NCBI GenBank assembly: GCA_950022295.1 | Contig: OX465595.1 | Coordinates: 66,796,770 to 66,860,769, forward strand | Direction: 5' to 3' | Length of the DNA stretch: 64,000 nucleotides | Source: Bromus sterilis | Taxonomy: Eukaryota > Streptophyta > Magnoliopsida > Poales > Poaceae | Shown: in pieces, positions 46,601 to 58,243 of the stretch | Numbering within the stretch: position 1 is the first letter of the stretch | Layout: each line of letters opens with the position of its first letter | The notes under the pieces: generated by a model | The model's input: only the letters and a program-made list of their open reading frames with translations | Told to the model about the DNA's origin: nothing | The model's database searches: none | Position numbers and translations under genes: made by a program

Positions 46601-48093
46601 TTGAGGATCAAATCATAGTTGCCCAAAGGCGTGCACGAGGTGTTCGCCGGATCAAGGAGAACATTGCTAGCGGAGTTGCTAAATGTTTCTCCACAGATAG
46701 CAAAGGAACGGTATTCTTTGAAAATCGTTTGGTAGTACCTAAGAATAGGGAACTAAGGCAACTCATCCTCAAGGAAGCCCATGACACACCCCTCTCGATT
46801 CATCCCGGTAGCACAAAAATGTACCGAGATCTACGCCGGAGATTTTGGTGGACTAGGATGAAGAGAGACATTGCTCAATTTGTTGCCGAATGTGATGTTT
46901 GTCGTCGCATTAAGGCAGAACATCAAAGACCTGCTGGTACACTTCAACCTTTGTCTATTCCCGAGTGGAAATGGGACAAAGTCGGTATGGACTGCATCAC
47001 CGGCTTTCCAAAAACCCAGAAAGGAAACAATGCCATCTTCGTTGTCATAGATAGGCTTTCCAAAGTTGCTCACTTCCTTCCGGTTCGCGAGTCTATAACT
47101 GCTAGCCAGTTAGCGGACTTGTACATCTCTAGAATTGTATCCCTTCATGGTGTTCCTTTGGAAATCAATTATGATCGCGGTAGCCTTTTCACCTCTAGAT
47201 TTTGGGGAAGCTTTCAGAATGCTATGGGAACTCATCTCTCCTTTAGTACAGCTTTCCATCCTCAGTCTAGCGGTCAAGTCGAAAGGGTTAACCAAATTCT
47301 TGAAGACATGCTCAGAGCTTGTGTTATCTCATTCGGAAAGAATTGGGAGAAGTCTCTTCCATTTGCCGAATTTGCTTATAACAATAGTTTTCAATCTAGT
47401 CTGAACATGGCTCCTTTTGAACTCCTATATGGACGACGATGTCGAACACCTTTAAACTGGTCAGAAACCGGTGAAAGACAATTCTTTGGACCGGACATGA
47501 TCAAGGAAGCAGAAGAGCAAGTTCGCATTGTTCGTGATCAATTGAAAGCAGCCCAGTCTCGTCAGAAAAGCTACTATGATCGTCATCATAGGCAAGAGAG
47601 CTACAATCTGGATGAGAAGGCTTACCTTCGGGTTACTCCTCTGAAGGGAACCCAACGTTTTGGTATCAATGGCAAGTTGGCCCCATGTTACATCGGACCT
47701 TTCCGCATTATTGCTAAACGTGGAGAAGTTGCCTACCAACTTGAACTACCTCCGCACCTCTCCCGAGTACATGATGTATTCCATGTGTCCCAACTCAGGC
47801 GTTGCTTCAAGGACCCCATCCGCGAAGTCGACCATGAAACGCTTGATCTCCAAGATGACCTTTCTTATCGAGAATACCCCGTTCGTATTCTTGATTCCGC
47901 AGAGCGTGTCACTCGTCGTCACAAGATTAGGTTTCTGAAAGTGCAATGGTCACACAACTCTGAAAGAGAAGCTACGTGGGAAAGAGAAGACCGTCTCAAT
48001 GCCGAGTACCCCACCTTCCTCCCGCAGACTTCTGAATCTCGGGACGAGATTATGTTGAGTGGGGGCGAGTTGTCAGAACCCTCTGTTAGGTAA
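43606..48093 (+). pseudogene. gag-pol: Tekay chromovirus gag-pol polyprotein with one internal stop
   Basis: One continuous frame of 1,495 codons counting the terminal TAA, which lies 23 nt inside the 3' LTR. It is broken only by TAG at 45892-45894, probably from CAG. The start is ATG 43606 after TTTTTCCATCAG; earlier frame is non-ATG. Gag includes WWENFLNMRP and a CCHC knuckle CYKCGQAGHYSREC near 44505. The protease has LFDPGASHSF near 44764. RT has KMDLRLGYHQIKI and YLDDILIYSKN near 45700. The stop follows YLGHVISAKGI at the RT-RNase H connection, so RNase H (YCDASRQGLGC) and integrase would not be made by ordinary translation. Integrase has an HHCC finger, D in GMDCITGFP, D in YDRGSLFTSRFW and E in SGQVERVNQ. 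GPF and FHVSQLRR precede a chromodomain (FLKVQWSHNSEREATWERED), which in this group binds modified histone tails and steers integration to heterochromatin. Confidence 0.93.
48056..48070 (+). promoter_or_regulatory. Polypurine tract of the Tekay-like element
   Basis: TTGAGTGGGGGCGAG adjoins the 3' LTR at 48071, within the end of the integrase frame; plus-strand primer site. Confidence 0.75.
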
Positions 48094-51000
48094 TGTGCTA
48101 GGATCAAAGTAACCTTGCATCATGTCAAAATTTTCAAAAGGAATCTTTGAAATCAACTTCAAAATCAAATTGGGAGAAGGAAACCCCCCCAGATGAATTA
48201 ATTCAAAAGGCCAGATAAAAATCTTCTCCAAAAATTCATGTTAGATTTTTGAAAAGTCTTATAAATGAGTGTGATCACATATCAAGTGATGTGGGACCCA
48301 CCCCATGCTCATAGATTTTTCAAATATTCAAACAGTGCCTTGGACATAAAGAAATACCCCTATTTGATTTAAGATTCAAATTATTTGAATTTTAAAAATG
48401 TGGAAACTTTATAAGTGGCTAGTCTATTTTATTATGAGGCCACATAAAAATTTTCAGCATTTAATAAAATGCCTAGCTATTTATTTTAGCTCAGCAAAAC
48501 AAATGACAGAAAATAAAAAATAGAAAAGGAAGCAGAATCCTTACCTGGCGCCTAGGCGGAGCCGGCCCACCCAGCCCAGCCGGCCCACAGGGGCAGCGGG
48601 GTCTTCTTCCCCGTCCCGCGCCTCCAAGCTGCTCGGTGGAATGCCACCGAGTCAGCCGGGGACGACACGTCGTCGTCGAAGACCTTCCAGGCCACCCCGT
48701 GCCCTCTTCTCGCGCCTGGAGACGCCCTGAAGCTTTCCCCCTCCATTCTCCCCCTCCATGATCTCCCTCCTCTCCTCTCTCGCCCGATTCGTCGTCGCCC
48801 GAGAAGAACGCCGGAGCGCCGTCGAGCCCCCGTGTGACCACCGTGCTCCCCGCGACGCCTCGAGCTGTCTAGAGGAACCGCAGACGTCGTCTTCATCAAC
48901 CTGCAGAAGGAATCGGAGCCAGACGCTTCCACGAGCTCGCTAGCTTCGTCGTCTTCGTCGCCGGCCGCCGTGGATCGACCTCGAATTCCGGCCGCACCAG
49001 AGCCTCCCCGAGCAAGCCGCCGCTCTAGTTAGACTCAGGGTCAGCTCACGGTCAAAACCCCTCTTTCTCCCCTCTCGATTGCTTCCTCTAGCCGGATCCG
49101 CCATGGGAACCCGAGCACCTTGCCGCCATGGTCGTCGCCCTCCTCGCTCCAGTGCTCGTCGTGAAGCTCCAGTGCACGCGTTTGACTCCTGCGTGTGCTA
49201 GCATTCGAACGCGCCTCGAATCGACTCAAACCGTGCACTACAGAACATCTGCGACCTCGCCGCCGTTCTGTTGCCGCCGGAGACGTCGCCGCCGTCGACT
49301 CCGAGCTCCCCGTGACCCCCTGTTGCTTCCAGACGACGCGGACGACGACGCTGCACCCTTTGGTGGTCTCCTCTTCCCCTCCCGTGGCCTCTAGCAGATT
49401 CCGGCGAGTCGCCGCCGTGGCCAGGCCGCCGGCGTTTAGCCGCCGGTGGGTTAGCCACTAATCACCCGCCTAATGACCCCCTAGGTCACTGACCAGTGGG
49501 CCCAGTGGCTTAATTAAGCCACTGGATTAATTAACCCCACGTTTTTTTTCATCCAGCCACTGACAGGTGGGACCCCCTTGTCAGCCCCCCCCCCCCCCTG
49601 ACGTCAGCCTGGCGCATTAAATCTATTTAATGAATTTCCAGAGATTATTTAAATTAAAGATATTCCAGAAATTCCAGAAAATACCCCAAACTTTGGAAAT
49701 TCATAGAAAATTCATATTAACTCCAAATTGGACAAATAATATATGAAAAATGATCAGGAGAAAATTATCTTTCCAAATATGCAAGTTTCAACAATGTTGG
49801 AGTTGATTTTAAAATGGGACCAGTAGCATATGTCATTTGGTTTATTTGAAATTAATTCAAATTCAAATCAAATGATTTTGCAACTTGGACCATGGAATTA
49901 TGCTACAATTCAACCACACATCAGAGGCATATCATACACATTTGAAGATGATTCAAAATGATCAAACAACGTCACATGCAACTTGGTTAATTTGAATTCA
50001 AATGTGGAGTTTGAATTTGCAATTCAATTTGCAATATACTCCATTTAAATGGAATTGCTTCACACATCAAAGCATGTACATCAAGATTCAAACTTCCATC
50101 ATGTGTTTGTGCATCGTATTTACTTTGCTACTTTGCTTGTTGTTTGTCGAGTAGAGGTGGAACCGGAGCAGGAGGCTGCCCCCTTCGTTGAAGACCCAGA
50201 ACCCGAACCTCGTCAGCAAGGCAAGCAAACCCCCATTGATCATGTCGATAAAATCCCACTTCCCTCTCATGTCTCGCTTATGCATTGTTTAGGATGATTA
50301 CCATGGTACGTTTCTACCGCATAGATGAACCCATTCCTTTGCATGACCTATCATTTTGTCACAGTAGTAAGCAAACCACAATCCTAGTAAATGTAGGAGT
50401 TGTTTGATATCATGTGGCCCCTGCAAATGTTATCGCTTATTGCATGCTTAGTATGATACCATGTTGTTACTGTGATGTGAGTCGGGATGGGAATGATCAT
50501 GTTGATGTTGGTAGAAAAGTGTTGGTGAATCGACCCTAATACAAGGTGAACGATGAGAGGCTGTGTAGGAGTACACGGTGGGTTGTCTCGTTGAACACCG
50601 CCCTAGTACGAGTTCTTGTGTGGTTATCCAAGATGAAGAGTACAACCACACATTGGGCTCACTGAACCCTCTCAACTTACTAACTCATCCCTTTCGATGT
50701 CCAGATGTCGCAATAGTTCGGAGTTCTGGTAGGTCTGTGGCCTGGCTGCTAAGTGAGAGAACGGCTCATCCGAGACCGGCTTATGCACCACGCACACATC
50801 ACTTGGGTCCACTTCGGTAAACCGGCCGGGTTCACGATTGTGGTAACCAACCCAAGTAGGCGGCTTTCTCGGACTAGATCGGCTATGAGGTAACAGTTGT
50901 GGTGAGCATCCTCGCCGACACTTCTTGAACGGTGTCGAGTACAAAGGCAGTAAATGATGATCATGTGTGTGTAGCGGTACACCCCTGCAGGGTTAACAAA

Positions 51001-52145
51001 ACTATTCGAATAGCCGCGTCCGCGGTTATCGACTGCTTGGAAAGCTTAGCTTGATTATTAGACAACTTGAACTGGATACTTCTAAAACACACCAAGATAA
51101 GTGTGAGTGCTATGGCGTGCTTTCTCGTGGGGAAGTCGAGGAAGGCACCATAGTGGTGTAATTGGTTGGAGAATGTAGTGGACTCGTGTACGCTTCTTAC
51201 CTCAAAGTCTGGTACTCGTAGTTCAGGATTAGCCAAGTCAAAGCTGGCACTTCTGCAAGTGAACCCCACCTCCCTTTACCTTGATACATATGCATGAGTA
51301 GTATAGCTCCTATGTAAGTCTTGCTGAGTACGACTTTGTACTCACGTTTGCTTAATCTATGTTTTAGATGATGCCACTGACCCCGAAGGTGGCTTCTTCA
51401 TCGAGCTGGACGACTGAAGACCAACTAGTCTAGTCCCAGTCAGACGACTAGTTTCCCTCGTGGAGGGCTTGTGTTTAAATAAGGCTTCTTAAGACATTTG
51501 TTAAACTTGTCTGTACTCAGACATAATTTGCTTCCGTTTGTGTTGTAATGTTGGATCACATGTTTGTGATCTCTGTTTGCACTCTATAAGAGTTATCAAT
51601 AAAATTGTACACTTTGTAGAGAATTGCAATGGTACCTGTTGTTCATACAAGGCATGTGTGCTGCGTGTATATTTATAACATGCATGTCTTTGTATGGGTT
51701 TTAGAGACCTTAGTTGTGTTCTGGCTGGCGGTCTTTCATACACCAAGTGGCCCTTAGATGTGCGCAGCTTGGGGCATCGCGATGTGATTGTTCGAGACTC
51801 CGTCTCATGCACACTTTGTGGTATGATCGAGCCCGCCCTAGACCCCGACTAAGTGATCGGGCTGGAGTAAGTCTATGTAAGAGTTTTGATATAGTTGATA
51901 GTATGGTTGAGGCGACTTGTCTTTGAATATGGGAGTTCACCACCCATATCATTAGACTTGTGTGCGGACGATGAGGACCCATCTCAGTTGACCATCCGGC
52001 CTGGATGGGATGCCACACACGTACGATGCTTTCCGAGAACGTTCTGTGCTTGGCATTGTCTGCTTAGACAAGTGGGTACGGTTCTCGGCTCTCCATATGA
52101 CTATGTCTTAGCTGTACTTGGATACGCTAACCCCGGGTCCCGACA
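48071..52145 (+). repeat. 3' LTR of the Tekay-like element
   Basis: 4,075 bp, closely matching 38006-42078. Its own copies of the palindrome (51002-51013), acidic segment (51367-51417) and AATAAA (51598-51603) are intact. The main differences are homopolymer lengths (C run near 49587) and scattered transitions. Confidence 0.92.
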
Positions 52146-52150
52146 CCCTC

Positions 52151-53242
52151 TATGGACTGAAGCAAGTCCCTCGGGCTTGGTATGACACACTAAGGGACTT
52201 CCTCATCAGCAAGGGTTTCAAATCTGGTTCCCTCGATCCAACTCTTTTCACAAAACGATATGATGATGCATTATTCATATGTCAAATTTATGTTGATAAC
52301 AAAATATTTGGATGCACTAACAAGAAATACAGTGAAGAATTTGCATTCTTGAAGAGTGAACAGTATCAGATGTCCATGATGGGCGAACTGAAGTTCTTCT
52401 TAGGGCTCCAAATTCGTCAACAACGCAACGGCATATTCATCTCTCAGGAGAAGTACCTCAAGGAGTGCCTGAGGAAATTCGAGATGCAAGACTGCAAGGG
52501 CATCAAGACACCGATGCCCAAAAATGGACAACTTGGCCCTGATGAAAATGGCAAGGACTACGATCAAAAGGTATACCGCTCCATGATAGGTTCTCTGCTA
52601 TATCTATGTGCATCTAGGCCGGATATAATGTTGAGCGTTTGCATGTGTGCCCGATACCAAGCGGCACCACAGGAATCGCATCACCAAGCGGTGAAACAAA
52701 TTCTTCGATATTTGGCTCACACCCCATCGCTAGGCTTATGGTATCCAAAAGGCACACAGCTGGATCTCGTCGGGTACTCAGACTCTGATTATGCTGGAGA
52801 TCGAGTGGATCGGAAGTCTACCTCAGGAACATGTCATTTCCTCGGACGTTCTCTTGTGTGCTGGTCATCGAAGAAGAAGAACTGCGTCTCCCTCTCCACC
52901 GCTGAAGCTGAATACATTGCTGCTGGCGCTAGCTGCTCACAGCTTCTTTGGATGAAGCAAACTCTGAAGGACTACGACATCAACTTGAAGAAAGTACCAC
53001 TGCTATGTGACAATGAGAGCGCCATCAAGATCTCTCAGAATCCAGTACAGCACTCGAGGACGAAGCATATTGAGATTCGGTATCACTTTCTTCGGGATCA
53101 TGTATTGAAGGAAGATATCGTCATCAGCCACGTGAAGACTGAAGACCAACTTGCTGATATATTCACTAAGCCTTTGGATGAGAAGCGATTTAGCACTCTG
53201 AGGTGTGAGCTAAATATCTTAGATTCCTCAAACGTCCAGTGA
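52151..53242 (+). pseudogene. pol: SIRE-clade pol, 3' portion (rest of RT, RNase H)
   Basis: The frame interrupted at 38005 resumes after the duplicated CCCTC with YGLKQVPRAWYDTL. The RT catalytic box reads QIYVDNKIFG at 52283-52312, where the family has YVDD; the second catalytic Asp is Asn (AAC at 52298-52300), so the polymerase should be inactive regardless of the insertion. RNase H is well kept: GYSDSDYAGD, KSTSGTCHFLG, LSTAEAEYIAA, LCDNESAIKI and RTKHIEIRYHFLRD. The stop TGA is at 53240. The first bases of the open frame before 52151 are Tekay LTR and not part of this gene. Confidence 0.92.
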
Positions 53243-54219
53243 ATGGACACACATCCTAACGCTTAAACAATATTGAAGAATCCTGATGCACAACACACGA
53301 TGCGTCCTACTCCTCAAATCATGAGGAACTACCTTGCTAAGTGTGAAGAAATTAACGTGGAATTGACTCAAGATCCATACGACAATTGTATGGTATCAAG
53401 TGTCTCATTCCCTATAAGGTGGGTAGCGCCACGGCCCAAACACCTCAGGATTGGTTGTTCCTCAACTTCCTCAGGATTTGTTGTCTCTCAACTTCCTCAG
53501 GATTTGAAGTCTTAATTACTGATGATTATCGTGTTTGTCCTCAACAGTGTTCACCTATAGTTATTGTTCTTCAACTTTTGCTTCTTCATCTAGGTGAACG
53601 TGATCGGACCCGTCCATCTATGCTCACTTATCTAATTTGTCTATCTCATATGCGAGACCATTTGTCTTCATCCTCACCCCATGTCCTCAAGTTCCTCAAA
53701 TCACGGATTTTTTGTTACAACTGTATTCAATTTGTTGCGATTTTACCGCACGTCATGATTATCCACCATTAAGATAGCCACTGAGGATCCCAACAATCCG
53801 GGCCAATCTCGTCCACAAATTTCGCAACCCCCTCAGCCTTTCACCCCTCTATAAATAGCCCTCTACCCCCCCCCCCCCCTGGTCATTTCCCCCACCGCTT
53901 CTCTCACTCTCGCGCCGCCGCCCTTGAGCTCCTCAAGCTCGTGCGCTCACGTCGCCTGAGTTCGCTGCCGCCGGGGACGAAGACTTGTTGTTTCTCAGCA
54001 TTCGCCTCAAGTCTGGTATGCTTATTCCTCAGTGGATTATTCCTCAGCGTATTATTCCTCAGTACTGTTGTGTCCTCAAGCCAGTTAAATCCTCAACTGT
54101 ACTGCTATCTTTCTGAGACCTATACCTATGCCTCATTCCTTTGTTTTCCTCAGCCTATTCCTCATGAACGCATATAACCGTACCCCACTTCCCTCGCAAC
54201 TTAATTCTGTCACAGGTAC
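53243..54219 (+). mobile_element. SIRE-clade spacer between pol and third ORF, with promoter-like leader
   Basis: About 600 bp of CCTCA/CTTCA-rich non-coding sequence, then TATAAATAG at 53850. A CT-rich start region containing a poly-C run (about 53866-53879) leads to a GC-rich leader (CGCGCCGCCGCCC). A donor-like CTGGTATGC is at 54015 and acceptor-like TCTGTCACAG ends at 54215, five bases before the ORF's ATG. This reads as a gene start with a 0.2 kb leader intron. Confidence 0.6.
53850..53858 (+). promoter_or_regulatory. Internal TATA box upstream of the third SIRE ORF
   Basis: TATAAATAG in CCTCTATAAATAGCCCTC, sharing TATAAATAGCC with the LTR TATA box (33814), about 370 bp before the ATG at 54220. 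Confidence 0.6.
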
Positions 54220-57200
54220 ATGTCAGCTGAGGAATCGTATGGTTCTCATAGTCTCATTTCATTTGCAGCTCAGCTCGAACGTACAATTCCTCAGTCACCA
54301 CCGCTGAAGAAAATGGCTCCTCGACGTAAGCACACTGATACCGCTAAAGACTTGCCCCCGAAGCTATATGAGAAGCTGAAGACTCCCGAACGTGAAACTG
54401 CTGATGATCGTAAGAAAAGAGTCCAGAAGATCACAAGAGAATGGGCCAAGCGTTGGGTGGCCTATCAATGGCTTAATCCTCAACATGAGGAAATGTTTGC
54501 AGTTAATCTGCCACTGAAGACCTTGGGTATCAAGGCTCGACCTCCACCTGCACCAGGCGTCATTCCTGATCCCACAACAATGCACACTCCTGAAGACTTT
54601 CCTGTGGCATATGAGCAGTACCTCAAGCGCACTCGTAGCCGTGTCAAGAATCTTGTCCGTTACTTGACTGCTTCAATCCAGATTCCGCCTCAGGATCTGT
54701 CTCAACCCAGACAACAACCTCCGCCTCAGCACCGCAAAAAGGCTCCTGGCATGAAACCCTCCCAGAAGACCTCAGCTAAGCCTCAAGTTGTTGGCTCCTC
54801 ATGTCAACGCACGGATGGTGCTGCCCCCTCCTCAAGGATACGCACTGATGAATCTGGTGCTCCTGAGGCCTCAACCACAATGCCTCAGTCTCAGCTGAAG
54901 ACCAAAACTGTTCTTCGACGCGGTCCTCGCCCCTCACCAAAGAAAACTGCTATGCGTGGCGCCATTCATCATACTCCTCAATCCTCTGATGATGAAGATG
55001 AATTTGAGGATTTGGCCGGCTTCGTCGCCACTGAAGCTGATAAGATTGAATATGTGCGTGCTGCGGCCAGACGCAAAGCTGAAGCAACGGGTTCAGAAAT
55101 CCCGCTTCTCCTTGATCCCAAGAAGATCTTGGAGTACATTGAAATTTGGTCTGTCAAGCCTGACACTCCGCTTGATGATTTGGACATCCCTAAAGACATC
55201 AAGTTCTATGTTCAACAGTTCCTCATAAATGAGATTCATCAACGTGATCTTCAGAAACAGTTGAAGGCCAAACTGAAGAAAGTCCTCAGTGACTTCAAGA
55301 AGAAACCCATCACTGAAGTTACTCCTCAGGAGTTTACTGAGCATCAATGTGAAGTTCAACGCCTCAACATTGAGTTCGCTGCCAACCGTACTTATATTGG
55401 AAAATCCAAGGAACGCATCTCCCAACAAATGGCCAAGTTGATGAAGCTTCGACAGCCTGCTTCCTCAGTACCCACTGATGCCTCTGCCAAAAGCCTCAAG
55501 AGCATGCCTGAAGCCCAACCCTCAACTCCACCTGCTGCAAAGAAGCCTGCCATTGATGCTACACCACTTTCCTCAGCTCCTCCTACACTCAGGTCGCTGA
55601 TACCACCGTTCACATTACTGCTGCCTCAACTCCACCTCAAAATCCTCAGCGCAGCTTAATCGTCTTCACTCCGCCCCATGCCGCAACACCCATTGTTCCC
55701 ACTCCTTCGTCCCCACCACCACCAGTTATCACTGAGGTTGAAGACATGGACGTCGATATTATGGATGATGGAACTCCTCGCGTTCATGATGAGGACTATG
55801 GGCTGACAAACTCACCCACTCATACTGTCTTCTCACCTGAGCCTCAGTCCAACACCGTGACCGAGGTGCTTCCTGATACTTCTCTACAGTCTGAAGAATC
55901 AGTTGGTGCATCGTCCTCAGCTTCTGATGCTGATGACCCTGAAGCCACAAGTGCTCCCACAAATTCTGCTGCTGATACTGATGCTGCTGAACCTACCACT
56001 GCTAATCCTCAGCCCGACCCACCAGCCGCTGAAGCTGAGCAAAGCACAAATGCTCCTCCTGAAGCAAAAAAAAGTACAAATGATAATGCTGAAGCCTCAA
56101 AGGATGGCTCTGAAGACAAACAGGCCACATCACCTTGTCTTCCAAAGGACCTTGACACTTCTGTGCCTGTAGCATCTGTCGTGGTTCCGCCTCAGCCTCA
56201 AGCCTCTCTTCAGATTGAAGTGCCTCGAGCGCCTTCACCACCTCAAGGCCCAGTTCAAGCTAGGTCCTTGTGTCCAAAGCAAAAACAACCGTTCTTCCGT
56301 GATCTTGATGCTGATGATACCCCAAGATTTGATGCTACTGATTTATTCAATGCCATGAGTTTCTTCCAAGAGGGGATTCAAAATCCATATCACTCTGCTC
56401 CACCTCGAAAGCTGCTGAGGTTCTGGACTGCCACTCAAAAGAACTATTATGCTTCAGTGCTCTACAAGCAAAACAAATTGTTTCCTCATAAGCATATTCC
56501 TCTAATGGATATGGAAGCTCTTCCCTGCTTCAACAATGTGCTTCAAGATCTGCATCATGCCAAGCTGCTTCAGTTCTGCTCTGAATGCATCCACTGGAAT
56601 GAAGAGCTTGTGCTTCAGTTTTATGCAACTTTATATGTTTCAGACGATCCTCTGGATATCAACACCTGGGTCCTCGAGTGGATGACTGAGCACCATCATT
56701 ACACCATCACTGTTCCTGAAGCAATTGACATTCTTGAGTTGCCTCAGTGCACTTCCCCCGCTGCTTGCTCCTATGGGTCTCAACTTCTTCGAGATGACCT
56801 GATGAACATGCTCATGAAGCCTCAGGCCCCTGAAGCCCCAGCTTGCACAATGTTTCCCGTTTCTGAGCTTCTGTATCTACCCAGTACATTGTATCGGATT
56901 CTGGTGAAGACTTTTTGCCCCATTAAAGGCTATGAATCCACTGCTGAAGAAGTCATTGGCATCATGAAGAACATACTCCACAACCTCTGCATGTCTGGGC
57001 CAATCAACGTTCCTGACTTCTTCTTCAGAACTCTAGTTGATGCTGCACAGAATCCTCATATCCTGAAGCCATACGCACCATGGATCATGAAGCTCATCCG
57101 AGCCACGACTGGTATTGATTTTCAACCTGATCACCCGAATCATAGGACATATCTGCCGCCTGTCGAACTGCTTCAGCATACGATTGCTTCAAATAACAAG

Positions 57201-57725
57201 GGCAAAGGCATATTCTATGAAGAAGTTCTCCCGACCAATTCCCTTGGTGGAAACATTCGTCATCCTCAGTCTCGAACTACTGATGAAACAAGAACTCATG
57301 CCTCAACTGAGGATACAACTCAGGCTCGATTGATGACTGACCGAGAGCTTCTGATTATTCTTCATCAGAAGGTTGACCGCAATCATGATTGGGTGAAGCG
57401 TCAGTTTACTGAAATCCTCAGCGACATGGCTTAGACGCATTCTTCAGTGAAGAAAGTGCATCAGTATGCTCATCATACATATCAACATCTTGATGCCCTG
57501 ATGAGAGAAGTAATCACCCCTGAAGACCTAGCAAAGTTGGAGCTTCAACAGCCTCCGATTCTTGCAATCAGACCCCCAAGGCAATTCAGACGCTGCACAA
57601 CTCCGACTCCGGCCATGGATTCTTATTCTTCAAACCAGGAGATGACTGCTGAAGAAGCTGAAGACACAGCTGCCTGCCCTCACACTGCAACGGATTGCCT
57701 CAGGCGTGACTCACCTCAGCTTTGA
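54220..57725 (+). pseudogene. Third ORF of SIRE-clade element (the env-like position), one frameshift and one stop
   Basis: Start ATG 54220 (MSAEESYGSH). The first part is open to 55659, but its last 25 or so residues read as out-of-frame sequence. The frame used from 55746 is already sensible from about 55590, so a one-base-type frameshift lies near 55560-55595. That frame runs to TAG 57432-57434 and stays open beyond it to TGA at 57723-57725. The undamaged gene would have been near 1,170 codons. Contents: a basic N-terminal block (DRKKRVQKITREWAKRWVAY), long Pro/Ser/Glu/Asp-rich stretches, and a folded region at 56275-57180 (LLRFWTATQKNYYASVLYKQ...VLQFYATLYV...ITVPEAIDILELP). The folded region resembles the putative plant transposon domain found in extra ORFs of Athila and SIRE elements. 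No signal peptide or membrane segment is visible, so an envelope function is not supported. Confidence 0.78.
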
Positions 57726-58243
57726 AGCAACTTCAAAGGGGCGTTAGCTTCAGTTTTTTCCCTTTTTGTTCATTTATGACAAAGGGGGAGAAATATGTTA
57801 GTCTTCAAGCGGGTTTTAGTTATGGGGTTCTTCAGTTACAACTCTCGTTCTTCAGATTTTTTTTGTAAACGAGTTGTAAACTGTAATTTTGGTGTTTGCC
57901 TGATACTATTCCTCAGTTATCTCATGCTATTTCCTCAAGTTTATCATATATGCATGTGATTGTCTCTGCAAACACCTCTCTCAGTGCGTTGTTTAATTTC
58001 CTCAAACACTTCATTACATGCACCGCTTCAGAAATTCCTGGATATAGGGGGAGTTCCTCATATACCTCAAAATGCTTTAGATATTAAAAATTCTTCAACT
58101 CATATGCATATCCTCAAGGGGAGCTTCATTATATCCAACTTAATGATAGAAATGTTCTTCAAAGTTTTTATTCTTAAAACTCATAATTTTATCCCCGTTG
58201 AAGCTTAACCTGATTTTCATCAAATCACCAAAAAGGGGGAGAT
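57726..58243 (+). mobile_element. SIRE-clade 3' untranslated region and polypurine tract
   Basis: AT-rich with CCTCA/CTTCA words, a first GACAAAGGGGGAGAAATATG purine tract at about 57779 and the LTR-adjacent AAAAAGGGGGAGAT at 58230-58243. Two such tracts are common in SIRE-type elements, where the inner one may prime a second plus strand. Confidence 0.7.

Larger units (their letters stand above)
38006..52145 (+). mobile_element. Tekay-clade chromovirus (gypsy), whole element
   Basis: 14,140 bp with LTRs 38006-42078 and 48071-52145 (TGTCAGAACC...GGTCCCGACA) and target duplication CCCTC at 38001-38005 and 52146-52150. The primer site is the initiator-Met type, and a GGGGGCGAG purine tract abuts the 3' LTR. 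The interior holds an extra ORF, then gag-pol with a C-terminal chromodomain. The integrase-last order and chromodomain make it a chromovirus; 4 kb LTRs and domain style point to Tekay. The LTRs are very similar, so this is a young insertion. Only one disabling change was found (TAG at 45892). It landed inside the RT gene of the SIRE-clade element. Confidence 0.92.

Noticed and set aside
54220..57725. Retroviral envelope gene
   Set aside because: The position suggests it, but no signal peptide, furin-like site or membrane span is visible in any piece.
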